This document shows, one piece after another, positions 24,001-36,000 of a stretch of 64,000 nucleotides of DNA. Numbering within the stretch: the stretch's first letter is position 1; each line of letters starts with the position of its first letter. The stretch spans positions 48,737,293 to 48,801,292 of the forward strand of contig OZ024927.1 of the NCBI GenBank assembly GCA_964017235.1, given 5' to 3'. The stretch is from Sabellastarte sp. h YS-2021 (taxonomy: Eukaryota > Annelida > Polychaeta > Sabellida > Sabellidae). The translations under genes were made by a program, and so were the position numbers. Under the pieces are notes generated by a model, which searched no databases, had not been told where the DNA came from, and saw only the letters and a program-made list of their open reading frames with translations.

Positions 24001-27000
24001 GCATATTCAGTGGTGGAAAATGCCAAAAAATGGGAAATAGGATGCCTTTTCTATACACAGGTGCACAATTCCCTTATTTTCGTAGATGCATTAAACCAGG
24101 GTTGATGATCCCATCTATAAGCATCACAGTTAGTGGCTTTGGACAGTTAAAAATGTATATATTACATTTCAATGTCATACAGCTGAAGACAGTGTGTTCA
24201 GCCCTTAAAAGCCTTCAAGACAAATTCCACACAAAAGAATTCTGATAGCATCAGACAACACCACTGTGTTCGGTTATCTGAACAAACAGGGGGGGGGGGG
24301 AGCGTATACCTCCTAGTTTGGCGCAGCTTGGCCTACTGCAATCCTTGAGATATACTCATAACAGACATATTCTTGGTTGCTTAAAGGTCATACTCAACAT
24401 CATCTCCAGAAGGGATAAAGGTTTGGCGCATCCTGGCCTACTACAATCCTTGAAATATACTCATAAGAGACAGAAATATTCTGGGGTTACTTAAATGTCA
24501 TGCTCAATGATCTCTACAGAAGTGACAAAGTAATATGTACAGAATGGTTCTTACTCCCTTTATGGTTCCAGACAACGTGCAAGTTTGGCACAAATCAACA
24601 ATAGGTGTTTTATGCGGGTATGCTGCATCTTGGCCTACTGCAATCCTTGAAATATTCTCATATGAGCCAGATATATTCAGGGTTGCCTAGATGTCATGAC
24701 AGCCTCTCCACAAAGAACGAAATAATACAGACAGGAGAGTCTTCATCTTTAACATTCTATTTGATTTACATAGTTTGTCAAATACCAATGGTAGAGATGT
24801 TTGCCACCAATATCAGTCATAAACCTCCATTCTATGTTGCCAGTCCCGGATGCAAATGCTCTGAACATATATGAATAAAACATCTTGTTGGAGGTTCTGG
24901 ACTGCTAGGCCTTTTGTCCTATACCACTTATTCCAAAAAGTCATTGAACAAGTGAACACCAGGTGCAAAATGATTGTAGTGGCCCCTTGGTGGCCCATGA
25001 TACATTGGCTTTGGGGTCTGGTGAGTCATTCAACCAAACCTCCATTACAGCTACTTCACTGGTCTCAGAAACAGCCATTCAGTCAGAAATACCATCTGCA
25101 TCTGTTGCATTGGCACCTTCATGCTTGGCACCTTAACACCACTCAGAATCTCTTATATCATTCTCTAGGCAAGGGATAGAGAGATTTAGGGCATCTCAAG
25201 GACCCTCATCTTGGAATGTATGAGTCATGATGGGCCATTTTGAGCTCTGGTACCCACAGAATAAGGTGGCCATCTCAGAGCCTACGGTCTCAAATATACC
25301 AGATTTTTTGATCCATTTACTTGCAAAAATCTGAAACCTGTCACTATTGTTGGCTTTGCAGCAGCCATAGCTGATCATTTACATTTTTTGTGCAGGAGTT
25401 GAGCCAAAGCCTGCATCTTTATAGGCCTATTGCAAGTGTTATAGAGAGAAGCCCACTGCTAACAGAGGTGCAGCATCAAGGGATTTGCCTTTGCTTCTGT
25501 TGGTTTTCACAAAAGGCTCCTTATTAACCTTTAAAAGGAGGTCAGTCTAAAGAAGTTTGACTTGCAAGACTGTTGCAATGCCATTGGAAGTGTATTCTGG
25601 GATTTTGGCTCCTTCAGACACAAGCCTCATAGGAAGGAGTTTACAGTTCTCCCTCCTACCTACCTTTTCAGCAAGGACCTATTAGCCTCAGTTGGTCTAG
25701 ATTACCTCCAGTGGTCACTTCAGCTCTAGATCATTCCTGAACTCAAAATTGCCTGGACACTTGATTCGTTGTCCTCTTACAGCACTTAGATCCTTCTTGG
25801 ACAGGACTACTGCTTGGAGAAAAGGGAAAGTCTCCTTCTCCTGCCTTTTAGCAAGAATCAGTTGGCTTCTGATGGCCCAGATGGCTCAAACCAGTGGTCA
25901 TTCCAGCTCACAAACCTTTCTTGAGCTGATGTTGGACTGATGTTGTGACACTCTGCTCTCTTACAGTGCTTAGTTACTATCAGGACAGTACAAATACTTC
26001 AAGGAGGGGAAGAATCTTGCTCATATCTTTTAAGGAAGGCTTGATGGAGATATCTTGAGTTCTGCTATCTCTTCCTGGATCAATCTGGCTGCATGATTAG
26101 ATTGCCAGTCCTTTAATCTTGAGTCTCAGAATCTATACTTTGAGACACATATTAGATCCATGGCTGCCTTTTTAGTTTCCAAGAGTGGGGTCTCACCTGA
26201 GCAGATATCAAACTCTTGTTATTGGAAGACCCACAATTCTTTACTACATTCTACTCGAAGATGTAGCTTGGCAATCCCATGACCAGTCCATGAACAAATT
26301 GGGCCTTGTGGATTCACCTCAGCATGTAGTCAATTTTTGTGTATTTATACATGTCATTGATATGACTCACATTTTTATGTTCTCTCCAGTTATACAAGTC
26401 TTGTGTCACTGACATATGTCTTTCTTGGCTTACATATGGCCCCATATCTGCAGTTTATGCAGTTCAGTTTGCCTGCTTGGAGATATTCCCATTGTCAGAT
26501 GATGACATCTTGCTTGGGGAGTCATGCAGACATCTCCAGCCAATACTGGGTGATGGTTAATACTGCTATGTGATTTGTTGTAAAATTTTCTACAACAGCA
26601 ACAGCAGCAACAATGACGACCACATCATGGATCTCTTGTTGAGGTTAGCAAATTACTTATCTGTGTTGAAGAAGTAACATATAACCTAAGATGTGGCTTA
26701 GGGAACCTTATCTTATCCTCTTATCAGTGCTTTATTTGGTGACCCCTTGTCTGACAATCATCTAACAGTGTGGCCAAAACAAATACCCTCCACCTGTTAT
26801 GGTTGTATTCAAGCACTTGTGAGGATAAGGTAAGGCTATTTTACGCAATAAAATGTAACAAATTTTATTGTAATTTAACTTTTTACAAGTTAAATACTTA
26901 CCTTATCCTCACAAGGATAAACCCACCCTACCTCCCCGCATAATTTGTTTTGCTGGGGACCAAAAATACAATGAAGAACTCTCGACAATCGTCTGTCGAC

Positions 27001-30000
27001 AACAACTACTGCGCAAGCGCGGACATGCGCAGACAAAGGGGTCACCACTTGTGACAAGAATATTCCTTAAAAAATTCTTGTCGGTCGATACGTTTTGCTC
27101 CACAAAACCAAACCAAGCACTTGTGAGGATAAGGTAAGTATTTAACTTGTAAAAAGTTAAATTACAATAAAATTTGTTACATTTCCTGAGTAATAACTTG
27201 TTGCTTTCTTATTTCTGTATGTTTCAGTGAAATGAATAAGGGTATCCAAGAAACAAAAGAGAATTATGAGAGAATGATGTTCAAAGAGGCTCTGAAGACG
27301 GGATTCTTTGAATACCAGGTATACTTCCACCAATGAGAACATTTATACTAAAATCTTTCAAAGTTGTTTTGGATTTTTTTGGTGCTTGTGTGTGTGTTGT
27401 TGGTACTACATTCTGGGCGAAAAATTTTTTTAAAATACATGCTGTTAAAGTTTTTTTGTAGCATTGTAACAACCATGATTTAATTCAGCTGTGGCTATCC
27501 TTGTTTTCTTCTCTTGTTCCTTCTGATTATTCAAATGGGAACCTCCATCCATCTATCAAAGATACTGTTTATGATGTTGAATATATTGGGAAACTCTCCT
27601 AAATTTTCCTGTGTATATTTGTATCCCCAGACAAAAGTCGGGGATATACTGCTTTCACGTCCATCGTGCTGCACATGTTTTGACTTACATGTGCAATAAC
27701 TCAAAAACACTTTCACAGATTTCAGGATAACTTGGCACACACATTTATCTTGGTCAGAAGACAAACACTATTTTAAGGTGACCTTAAACTCCCTATAATA
27801 AAGAAGTTATGGTCACCTTAAGGTCAGAAATATGGCCTTTGGCCACTTAGTGCTCTGTAGGTCATAAACTATGTTGCTCATTTGGCTCAGATTTTAACTG
27901 GGAACACATTACTATATTCTCTTTACATATGCTGAAAATCAAGACTTTATGTTAAGGTTAAAATTGTGTTTGAGGCCCATAACTTAAATAATTTTTTTCA
28001 ACATTTTTCACATACATGTGTTTTGCCTTATAACTTGGAAAGTGTAAGTCTGACGAGTCTCAAACTGTGTTAAATATAACTTTTATTGCGTTAATACATC
28101 CTATCCAATGGACAATTGCTTTACCGGTCGGCGCGACCGGTCCCGCCAAACGCCAGAAAAAGACGTCCTGTATATAATACCGGCAGGACCGGTCAGTAGT
28201 GTGCATTCGCTAGGTGGCGCATCATACTTGCTTCCTGTCCAGACAGAGTGACGTCAGTTCATCTTTTTCGTTTGGCGCGTAGTGTGCAGACGCGTTTTGA
28301 AGTGATCTCCAAGTTTTGAAGGAAACGCGGCTTATTCTACAAATTTAAATATATTTATTGTGTTCATACATATCAGTGCCTCTCCAGGACTAAAACGAGG
28401 CATTATCCAGCACTTTATAACCAGTTTTGAAGATTTTCTGTGTACTTGTCGTCGAGACGAAGTCGTGGGTGAGAGCTTGTGTGTCGTCCCTGCAGCATTC
28501 CTTCTTCTACACAGAAGGTTGTATCTCCACGTCTTAACCTCCATTTATTTCTTCGTTGTCGAGAAACACTGAGTGTATGTCGACGAGAAGAATTTAGAAG
28601 GAAAGAAGAATGCATCGTCTGACGTCATCACTTCCAGCTTATGCTTGTCACGTGACAGGAACCTGATCACGTGATACGCATTCAACAATGGAGGAATCGT
28701 GTTTTCAACAGAAGTTTTAGAAGAAAAGACGAGTATTTATTACTGTACACACACTTTTTAACTGGCAAGAAGGAATCCAGCATCTCGTCTGTTGGCCTGA
28801 AGAATTAGATGACAAGTGGTCATTGAACTCTGCAAATTTTTGCCGGTGCCGGTCATGTGACTTCACAGATCTCAACACCACTACCGGCAAGCAAATCCCC
28901 AGGCGTGACTGGTTCAGCTGACAAGAAGTGATGAGTTTACCGGTACCAGTTCTGGTCAGACTACCGGTGGGGAGCACTAGTGATGAGTTTTACCGGTTCC
29001 AGTCTGTACAGACTACCGGTGGGTGCTGTTCCTGTGAAGAAACCCCTTCAGTTGGTTGCCAGTGATCAGTCCTGCTTGATCCTGGAACCTCCACCAGAGG
29101 CCTTTCCACTGGTGGGACTGTTGGGGGTACTGGTTCCAGTCATGTTCCTGTGAAGCTGTCAACAACCCCCCTTCAGTGGTTACCAGTGATCACCCTGTTT
29201 TGATACTGGAACCTCCACCAGAGGCCTTTCCACTGGTGTGACTGTTGGGGGTACCGGTTCCGGTCTGTACAGACTACCGGTGGGTGCTGTTCCTGTGAAG
29301 AAACCCCTTCAGTGGCTGCCAGTGATCAGTCCTGCTTGATCCTGGAACCTCCACCAGCGGCCTTTCCACTGGTGTGACTGTTGGGGGTACTGGTTCCGGT
29401 CTGTACAGACTACCGGTGGGTGCTGTTCCTGTGAAGAAACCCCTTCAGTGGCTGCCAGTGATCAGTCCTGCTTGATCCTGGAACCTCCACCAGAGGCCTT
29501 TCCACTGGTGGGACTGTTGGGGGGTACTGGTTCCAGTCATGTTCCTGTGAAGCTGTCAAGGACCCCCCCTCCTCAGTGGTTTCCAGTGATCAGCCCTGTT
29601 TGATACTGGAACCTCCACCAGAGGCCTTTCCACTGGTGTGACTGTGGGGGTACCGGTTCCAGTCTTGTTCAGACCACCGGTGCGGCTGCTCAGAGGGTTC
29701 ACCTACCAGAAGTCGCAGTGACCATTGACCCTTATCTCCCCAGTGCAGAATTTTGGACCGGTACCAGTCCTGTTCAGGCTACCGGTAGGGTCACTAGCCA
29801 GCCAGTGATGAGGGATTCCGGCACCAGTTCTGCTCAGACTGCTGGTTGTGGTCACAGAAATCCAGCAAGGGCTACCGGTTAAATAGGATTACCGGTTACA
29901 CAGAGTTGCTGGTGACACACAGCAGGGCTACTGGTTCAGAGAATTACCGGCTCCCGAGTGTTTGCCGGTTCCGGAGTGTACCGGTGCTTGAGTGCTGCCG

Positions 30001-33000
30001 GTCCAGGAGTGCTGCTGGTTACAGAGGAATCTGCTGTTCCCATTCTTACTGGCAAGAAACCAGCTTCAAATCCAGTGCTGACAGCAGGTTCACCGGTTAC
30101 AGAGAATTACCGGTTCCGGAGTGCTGCTGGTTCCCGAGTGTGATGCTGGTTACAGAGAAACTACTGTTCCCATGCTTACTGACAAGAAACCAGCTTCAAA
30201 TCCAGTGCTGACAACAGGTTCACCGGTTACAGAGGTTTACCGGCTATAGAAATTTGCTGGTGACAAGTTAGTTGGACGGGAAGAAATTCCCTTAACCGAC
30301 TGGTTACAGAACCTACCCACCAGGTGCCGGCTTGCAACCTTCAGGGACAGTTGCTTCAAAAGAATCTGAGAGATAATGGTGAAGTAACCAGACTGAACCT
30401 CGAACACCAGTCTACTGGACTGGGAGATCTACCAAGGGATTAACTAAGACTACAGAAATGTGATGTCCCAATTCTTTGGTTACAGGGCCTTCTCCCAGAA
30501 ACTTTGGTTACAGAGAGATGGCACCTACCGGTTTGGCCGGTTACAGAGACTGTTGGTTGCAGAAGCTGCTGAATCCTCCACTGGGCAGGAAGAAAGGCAG
30601 TTTTCATATGAACCTACCCCTACAAAGAAATGGTTCAATTCACCCAGTTCGGCCAACTCCAATGAGTTTATGCAGAACTGGGGAACCACCAGGAACCGGT
30701 TACAGTGCATTGCTTCACTTATAACCGGTGCTGGGAGAAGTGGGAAGTTCTGGGTTTGAGTCCAAAAGTAGTCCCCACACTGAGGGAGGGTTACACCCTC
30801 CCCTTCCGGTTCAGACCCAACTTGACAAGGTCACCAACTGTAATAAGCAACTACCACAACCCAGCCAAGCAGTCCTTCCTTTTAGAAGCACTGTATCAGC
30901 TGGTGAACAAGAATACAGTACAACCGGTAGAAAATCAAACTCACAGGGCAACCGGCTATTTTTGGTACCCGAGCCCAACAACCGGTGGAGACCTGTCCTG
31001 GTCCTGAGCACCTTGAACACCTTTTTGAACACAGGGACGTTCAAGATGGAAACCCCAGAGACAATAAGAACCTCCCTCCAAGCAGGGGAGTGGGTCACAT
31101 CCATAGATTTCAAAGAAGCATACTTCCACATACCAATTCTCAGTCTGTCCAGGAAGTACATGCGCTTTTACCTCCAGGGTCGGTCCTACCAGTTCAAGCC
31201 CTTCCCTTTGGCCTGTCCACAGCTCCCATGGAGTTCACAGTGGTGGCCAAAGAGGTCAAACTCGTGGCTTTTCAGAAGGGTATAAGGATCCACCAGTACC
31301 TAGACGACTGGCTGGTGAGAGCCTCTACCCACCACACCTGTCTCCAGCATACTCAAACCCTAGTCACACTTTGTCAGGAACTAGGGTGGCTGGTGAACAA
31401 GGAAAAGTTAGAGCTGGTTCCCAAACAGGTCTTCAACTTCGTAGGTTACCAGTTCGACCTGAAAGAGGGCAAGGTCAGACCAACAGAAGAACGTTGGCAG
31501 GCCTTGACACACAAGATCAGATCAATATTGTCGGATCCGCTTTGCCCGGTCCGACAATTCATGTCCCTCATAGGTCTACTCACAGCAACAGAAAAGAAGT
31601 CCACTTAGGGCGACTAACATGAGACCCATACAGTGGCACTTGAAAAACAACTGGAGGGTCCCAGAGTCACTGGAAAAGGTGATCTCGGTCCCCAAATCCC
31701 TCCACCCCCATCTAAGGTGGTGGCTGGAGGAAGGCAATGTGCTTCTAGGTCAACCATTACACCCTCTAAAACATGCTCTGCAAATCTTTACAGACGCATC
31801 AAAGAAGGGTGGGGCGCTCACTTAGACGAGCACACTGCAAGGGGACAGTGGTCCCTACCCGAGAGCAAGTTACACATAAACCACTTGGAGCTGAAAGCAG
31901 TATTTCTAGCTCTAAAAGAGTTTCAAACCCTAGTCTTCAAAAGACAGTGTTGGTAGCTACAGACAACACAACAGTGGTTGCCTATATCAACAAGAAGGGG
32001 GGATGAAATCGGGCTCTCTGTGTGCCCTACTGTGGAGAATTCTGTCCTGGTGCACCAGGCAGCAAGTAACCCTCAGGGCACGTCACATCCCCGGCCGGCT
32101 GAACGTGATAGCAGACAAGCTATCCAGGCTTGGCCAGACCATTCAAACAGAGTGGTCACTTCATCCAGAAGTGTGTCCAAGCTGTATGTTCAAGGTGGCA
32201 TCAGCCACAAGTGGACCTGTTTGCCACCAGGTTCAACAACAAACTACCACAGTTTGTATCACCGGTATCAGACCCCCAGGCTTGGGCAGTGGATGCACTC
32301 AGCCTGTCCTGGGAGTACCTGGACCCATACGCCTTCCCACCGGCAGCCATCTTGGGCAAAGTGGTGGAGAAGCTCCAGGACTACCCCTGCAACAGAATAA
32401 TTCTGATTGCTCTAGGGTGGCCCAATATGCCCTGGTTTTGGGACCTGGTAGCAATGTCAAGCCAGATCCCACTGTGTCTGCCCAGCATACCCAACCTAGT
32501 GTCCCAGCCATTCAACCAGGTCCTTCACAGGAACCTGTCGAATCTGAACCTACATGCCTGGCTCCTAGAGCCTCAGCAATCAAGGAGCAAGGCTTCTCTG
32601 AGGCAGTGGCAGCACGAATTGAGGCTCCTCAAAGAAGGTCAACCAGATCTGTCTATGAGGCAAAGTGGACCATTTTTACAAAGTGGTGCCTCAGTAATCA
32701 GGTGGACTTCAGGGCACCACCTCTGAAAGCCATTGCTGACTTCCTCCTGCACTTATTTCAGGAGAAGAAGTTACAACCAAGCTCTATTGATGGCTACAGA
32801 TCCGCCATTGCTGACAACTGGGCAATTCCACCATTAATGTCAGCTAAGATGAGAATCTCTCTCGTCTCCTGGATAATTTCCATAGAGACAGACCTAAGGG
32901 CAGGAGGGGCATCCCCTCCTGGAACCTTTTACTGGTTTTACATCAGCTCACAAAGGCTCCCTTTGATTCCCTGAAAGAGGCATCCTTGAAACATCTAACT

Positions 33001-36000
33001 TTCAAGACTGTTTTCTTGCTGGCTTTGGGTTCAGGTAAACGCAGGAGTGAGATCCATGCTTGGTTACATAAGAACATCAGACACCAGTCGGACTGGTCTA
33101 AGGTGTTTTTGTACCCCTCACCCAGTTTCCTATCCAAGAACCAGCTGGCTAAGGAAGGTCCAGATAGTGTGGCACCAGTGGTCATCCCAGCCCTGGCACC
33201 ATCTCTGGATAGGTCACTCAAGGGTGACAGGTCCCTATGTCCAGTTAGAGCCCTGCGCTACTACTTGGACAGGACTGCAGACCTCAGGCAGAATAAGGAG
33301 TTAGTCTTTGTCTCCTTCAAGAAGGGTTTTGATAAAGTCATCTCACCTGCCACCATCTCCTCATGGATCAAACAGACTGTGGTTCTGTGCTATGAGCTCT
33401 CTGACCAGGAGGCCCTCACCTTACATCAGGTTAAAGCCCATGATGTTAGGGCTTTTGCTGCCTCTAAGGCTTTCCAATCAGGGATTTCCTTAGATCAGAT
33501 CTTGTCAGCCTGCCACTGGAAATCTCACAACACCTTCACCCAATTCTATTTGAAGGATGTTGCCTGGGCTGACTCGGAGCTTTTCCACCTGGGACCTGTA
33601 GTGGCTGCCCAGCAGGTGCACCACCAGGCCCAGAAATGAGGGGATGTTGTATATATGTAAATATGTACATATTGTAAAAAAAAAAAAAAACAAAAAAACT
33701 GTGACTTGCTTCCCTTGGGAAGTTTATTTCTTCTGGGACTGAACTCAGCCCCTCTCTCTCTATCTTTCCCTTCTCAAACCGACTCTGGAAGGAAAGAAAA
33801 AGGGGGGGGGGCAACGTCGGTAGACTCCCGGTTAACCGGTGAGTTAGTGGCCGACCTTGACCTGTCAGGGTTCTCTGACCCTAGGTCAAATGGGCCTGTA
33901 CAATTTTGTTTTGTTATGAGTTCACAGAAGTCCCTAGCTGCTTACCCGCCTACCAAGCGGTAGTTATTCAGCAATTGTCCATTGGATAGGATGTATTAAC
34001 GCAATAAAATTGCAAATTTAATAAGTAAATTAAATTTTTATAAGTTAATACCCTATCCAATGGACAGGCAAGGCCCTCCCAACCAACCCCGCTACCAGCT
34101 TACTAGGGGTCTAAATCGTTTTAGACAACGAAAAAGATGAACTGACGTCACTCTGTCTGGACAGGAAGCAAGTATGATGCGCCACCTAGCGAATGCACAC
34201 TACTGACCGGTCCTGCCGGTATTATATACAGGACGTCTTTTTCTGGCGTTTGGCGGGACCGGTCGCGCCGACCGGTAAAGCAATTGTCCATTGGATAGGG
34301 TATTAACTTATAAAAATTTAATTTACTTATTAAATTTGCAATTCTGCATATAATGTTTGTGTATGGAAAATTTGATGTCAGTAGTTTTAATTTTAAGGTC
34401 ACATTTAGGTATCTAAAATGCCCACACAAACTAAATTCATAGTCTTTTTGCCATTGTCAAACTATATGACTAATACAGCTGAAGTGTCACCTGGGAATAT
34501 ATTTATATGTTCTTTTTACATGTGCCAAAAATCAAGGCTTTATGTAGACATTTAACCTGTGTATGAGGACCATATAATTTGCCTTGTAATTTGGAGATGG
34601 CTTTTCTTACTAGGTCCTTACTCTATCTCGGCCTCATCCCAGTCAGTATTAAGATATATCAAATGATAATGATTGTTTGGAAAGAGATTAATTTTTTACA
34701 TAAAATTGTTATTACTTTTATCTTATCTTGCTCATAACTTCTAAACTAACATAAACTACTTACTTTTTAATGTAAATCATGTGCAAATCTGAGCCCTTAC
34801 CTATAATACTTATTGAGTATTATCAAGCAGCAGCAATGAATAAATAAAAAAACAATTTAACATTTGTAAATGGTATTATATTGGGGATTTTATGTTGGGG
34901 ATACAGGTACCTGTAATATATATTGAGTATCATCAGTCAGCAGCAATGAATAAATATAATATAGCATTTGTAAATGGTTTTGTGTTGGGCATTTTTATGT
35001 TGGTGATTTGTATGGGTTTGCAAATATCTGGGGATTTTCATATGCAATCCCTACAATCTCTACCAGAACTTGACCCGTGTATGTGAGAAATATCAGCATA
35101 TTTCTGTCGGTCTTTTTCCCTTCAATCTCTCCATACCACCCCCACCCCCTTCCCATTTTAGCATGCAGATTCCCTTTAAGATATTTTTCACAATGGTGGG
35201 GACAATGAATGGACCTTCTCTTTGCTTAGATTTTAGTGTTTTGTGTAATTTTACAAATGATCACAACTCAACATCTTCCTGAGTTTTAATGGCTGTAGGT
35301 TTGAAAAATGTGGCCAGTTTAGAGTTGGCAGTTATTTGACTTGCAAAGTAGTCATTAAAATGGAACACAGCAGTTTTGTAGGTTTCCCTTATTTTCACAT
35401 GTTCTTCCATTGTGCTTCAGGCTGCAAGGGACAAGTACCGGGAGGTTGAGATCCGTGGCATGCACAGGGACCTAGTGTTCCGCTTTATCGAGAATCAACT
35501 GCTGATCCTCTCTCCTATCTGCCCTCACATCTGCGAGCACATGTGGACACTGATTGGAAAGGTCAGCTCGCGGTTCAGTTTAAATGTTTTAAGTTTATGT
35601 AGACATTCAGAAGTGTTATTGTTGGGAGAAGAAAAAATCTGGAAAATGTATGTAGAACATATAAATGATCCTGTGATATTTACAGACACAGTGCAGTTTG
35701 AGATTGTAACTTCTTTTATGTGTGTGACTAGTGTTTAACAAATTACAGTTACTATATCTGTTATTGTATTTTACTGCAGTATTAAAGTATTGGTTCATAA
35801 ATGATTACTCAAAAGGTACCTTGGATTTTATTCAACTTTGGTGTGTGTTTGAACCTGGCCCTGGGGAAATTCACACTCTATAATCTCAGTAATAATGAAA
35901 CCATATGTACTTTATGGTCACAGCATGTTTAAACAGGTGAAGAAATAGAATATGACTGGTTCTTTTTTTGTCTGTGGAAGTTTTCCATCCAAATCCTGTA

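Larger units (their letters stand above)
21767..27181 (+). mobile_element. DIRS-d: second-family DIRS, decayed interior, near-identical ITRs
   Basis: Left (21767-21965) and right (26959-27181) ITRs agree with one visible mismatch over about 170 bases, and an ICR lies at 26811-26912. The interior is strongly decayed: RT and RNase H pieces with duplications (22824-25020) and recombinase pieces (25390-26280). The terminal TTTTATTGCG is shared with DIRS-c/e, but the next block reads CCTTACCTTATCCTCACAAG, so this is another family. Young ends around a dead interior suggest movement in trans. It occupies half of the 11.5-kb LARS1 intron. Confidence 0.9.
28081..34340 (+). mobile_element. DIRS-e: near-complete DIRS retrotransposon
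   Basis: It has the same anatomy as DIRS-c: left ITR (28081-28272), gag-like region (28372-30760), RT/RNase H (30780-32726), recombinase (about 32440-33639), ICR (33971-34066) and right ITR (34130-34340). It was inserted into the middle of element C1; the flanks 'AAATATAAC' and 'TTCTGCATATAATG' rejoin to match C2 near 37355, with at most 2 shared bases, so there is no real target duplication. This agrees with recombinase-mediated insertion. It lies in a LARS1 intron in the sense direction. Confidence 0.95.
27621..34640 (+). mobile_element. Helentron-like family C element C1, split by DIRS-e
   Basis: The 5' hairpin TATCCCC ... GGGGATA (27622-27646) starts a repeat with 'GGTGACCTTAAACTCCC' and 'AAATCAAGACTTTA' units. 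It runs to 28080, is interrupted by DIRS-e, and resumes at 34341 (through about 34640). Element C2 (36894-38551) carries the same sequence uninterrupted, which gives the empty site. No convincing 3' terminus was found for C1. Confidence 0.65.

Noticed and set aside
8673..34340. DIRS-c and DIRS-e as a segmental duplication of the locus
   Set aside because: Flanking sequences differ; DIRS-e sits in element C1 with an empty-site paralogue, while DIRS-c has unrelated flanks.
34895..34925. 3' terminus of element C1 (GGGGATACAGGTACCTGT)
   Set aside because: The palindrome resembles a family C end, but it falls inside a local tandem duplication and no CTAG follows.
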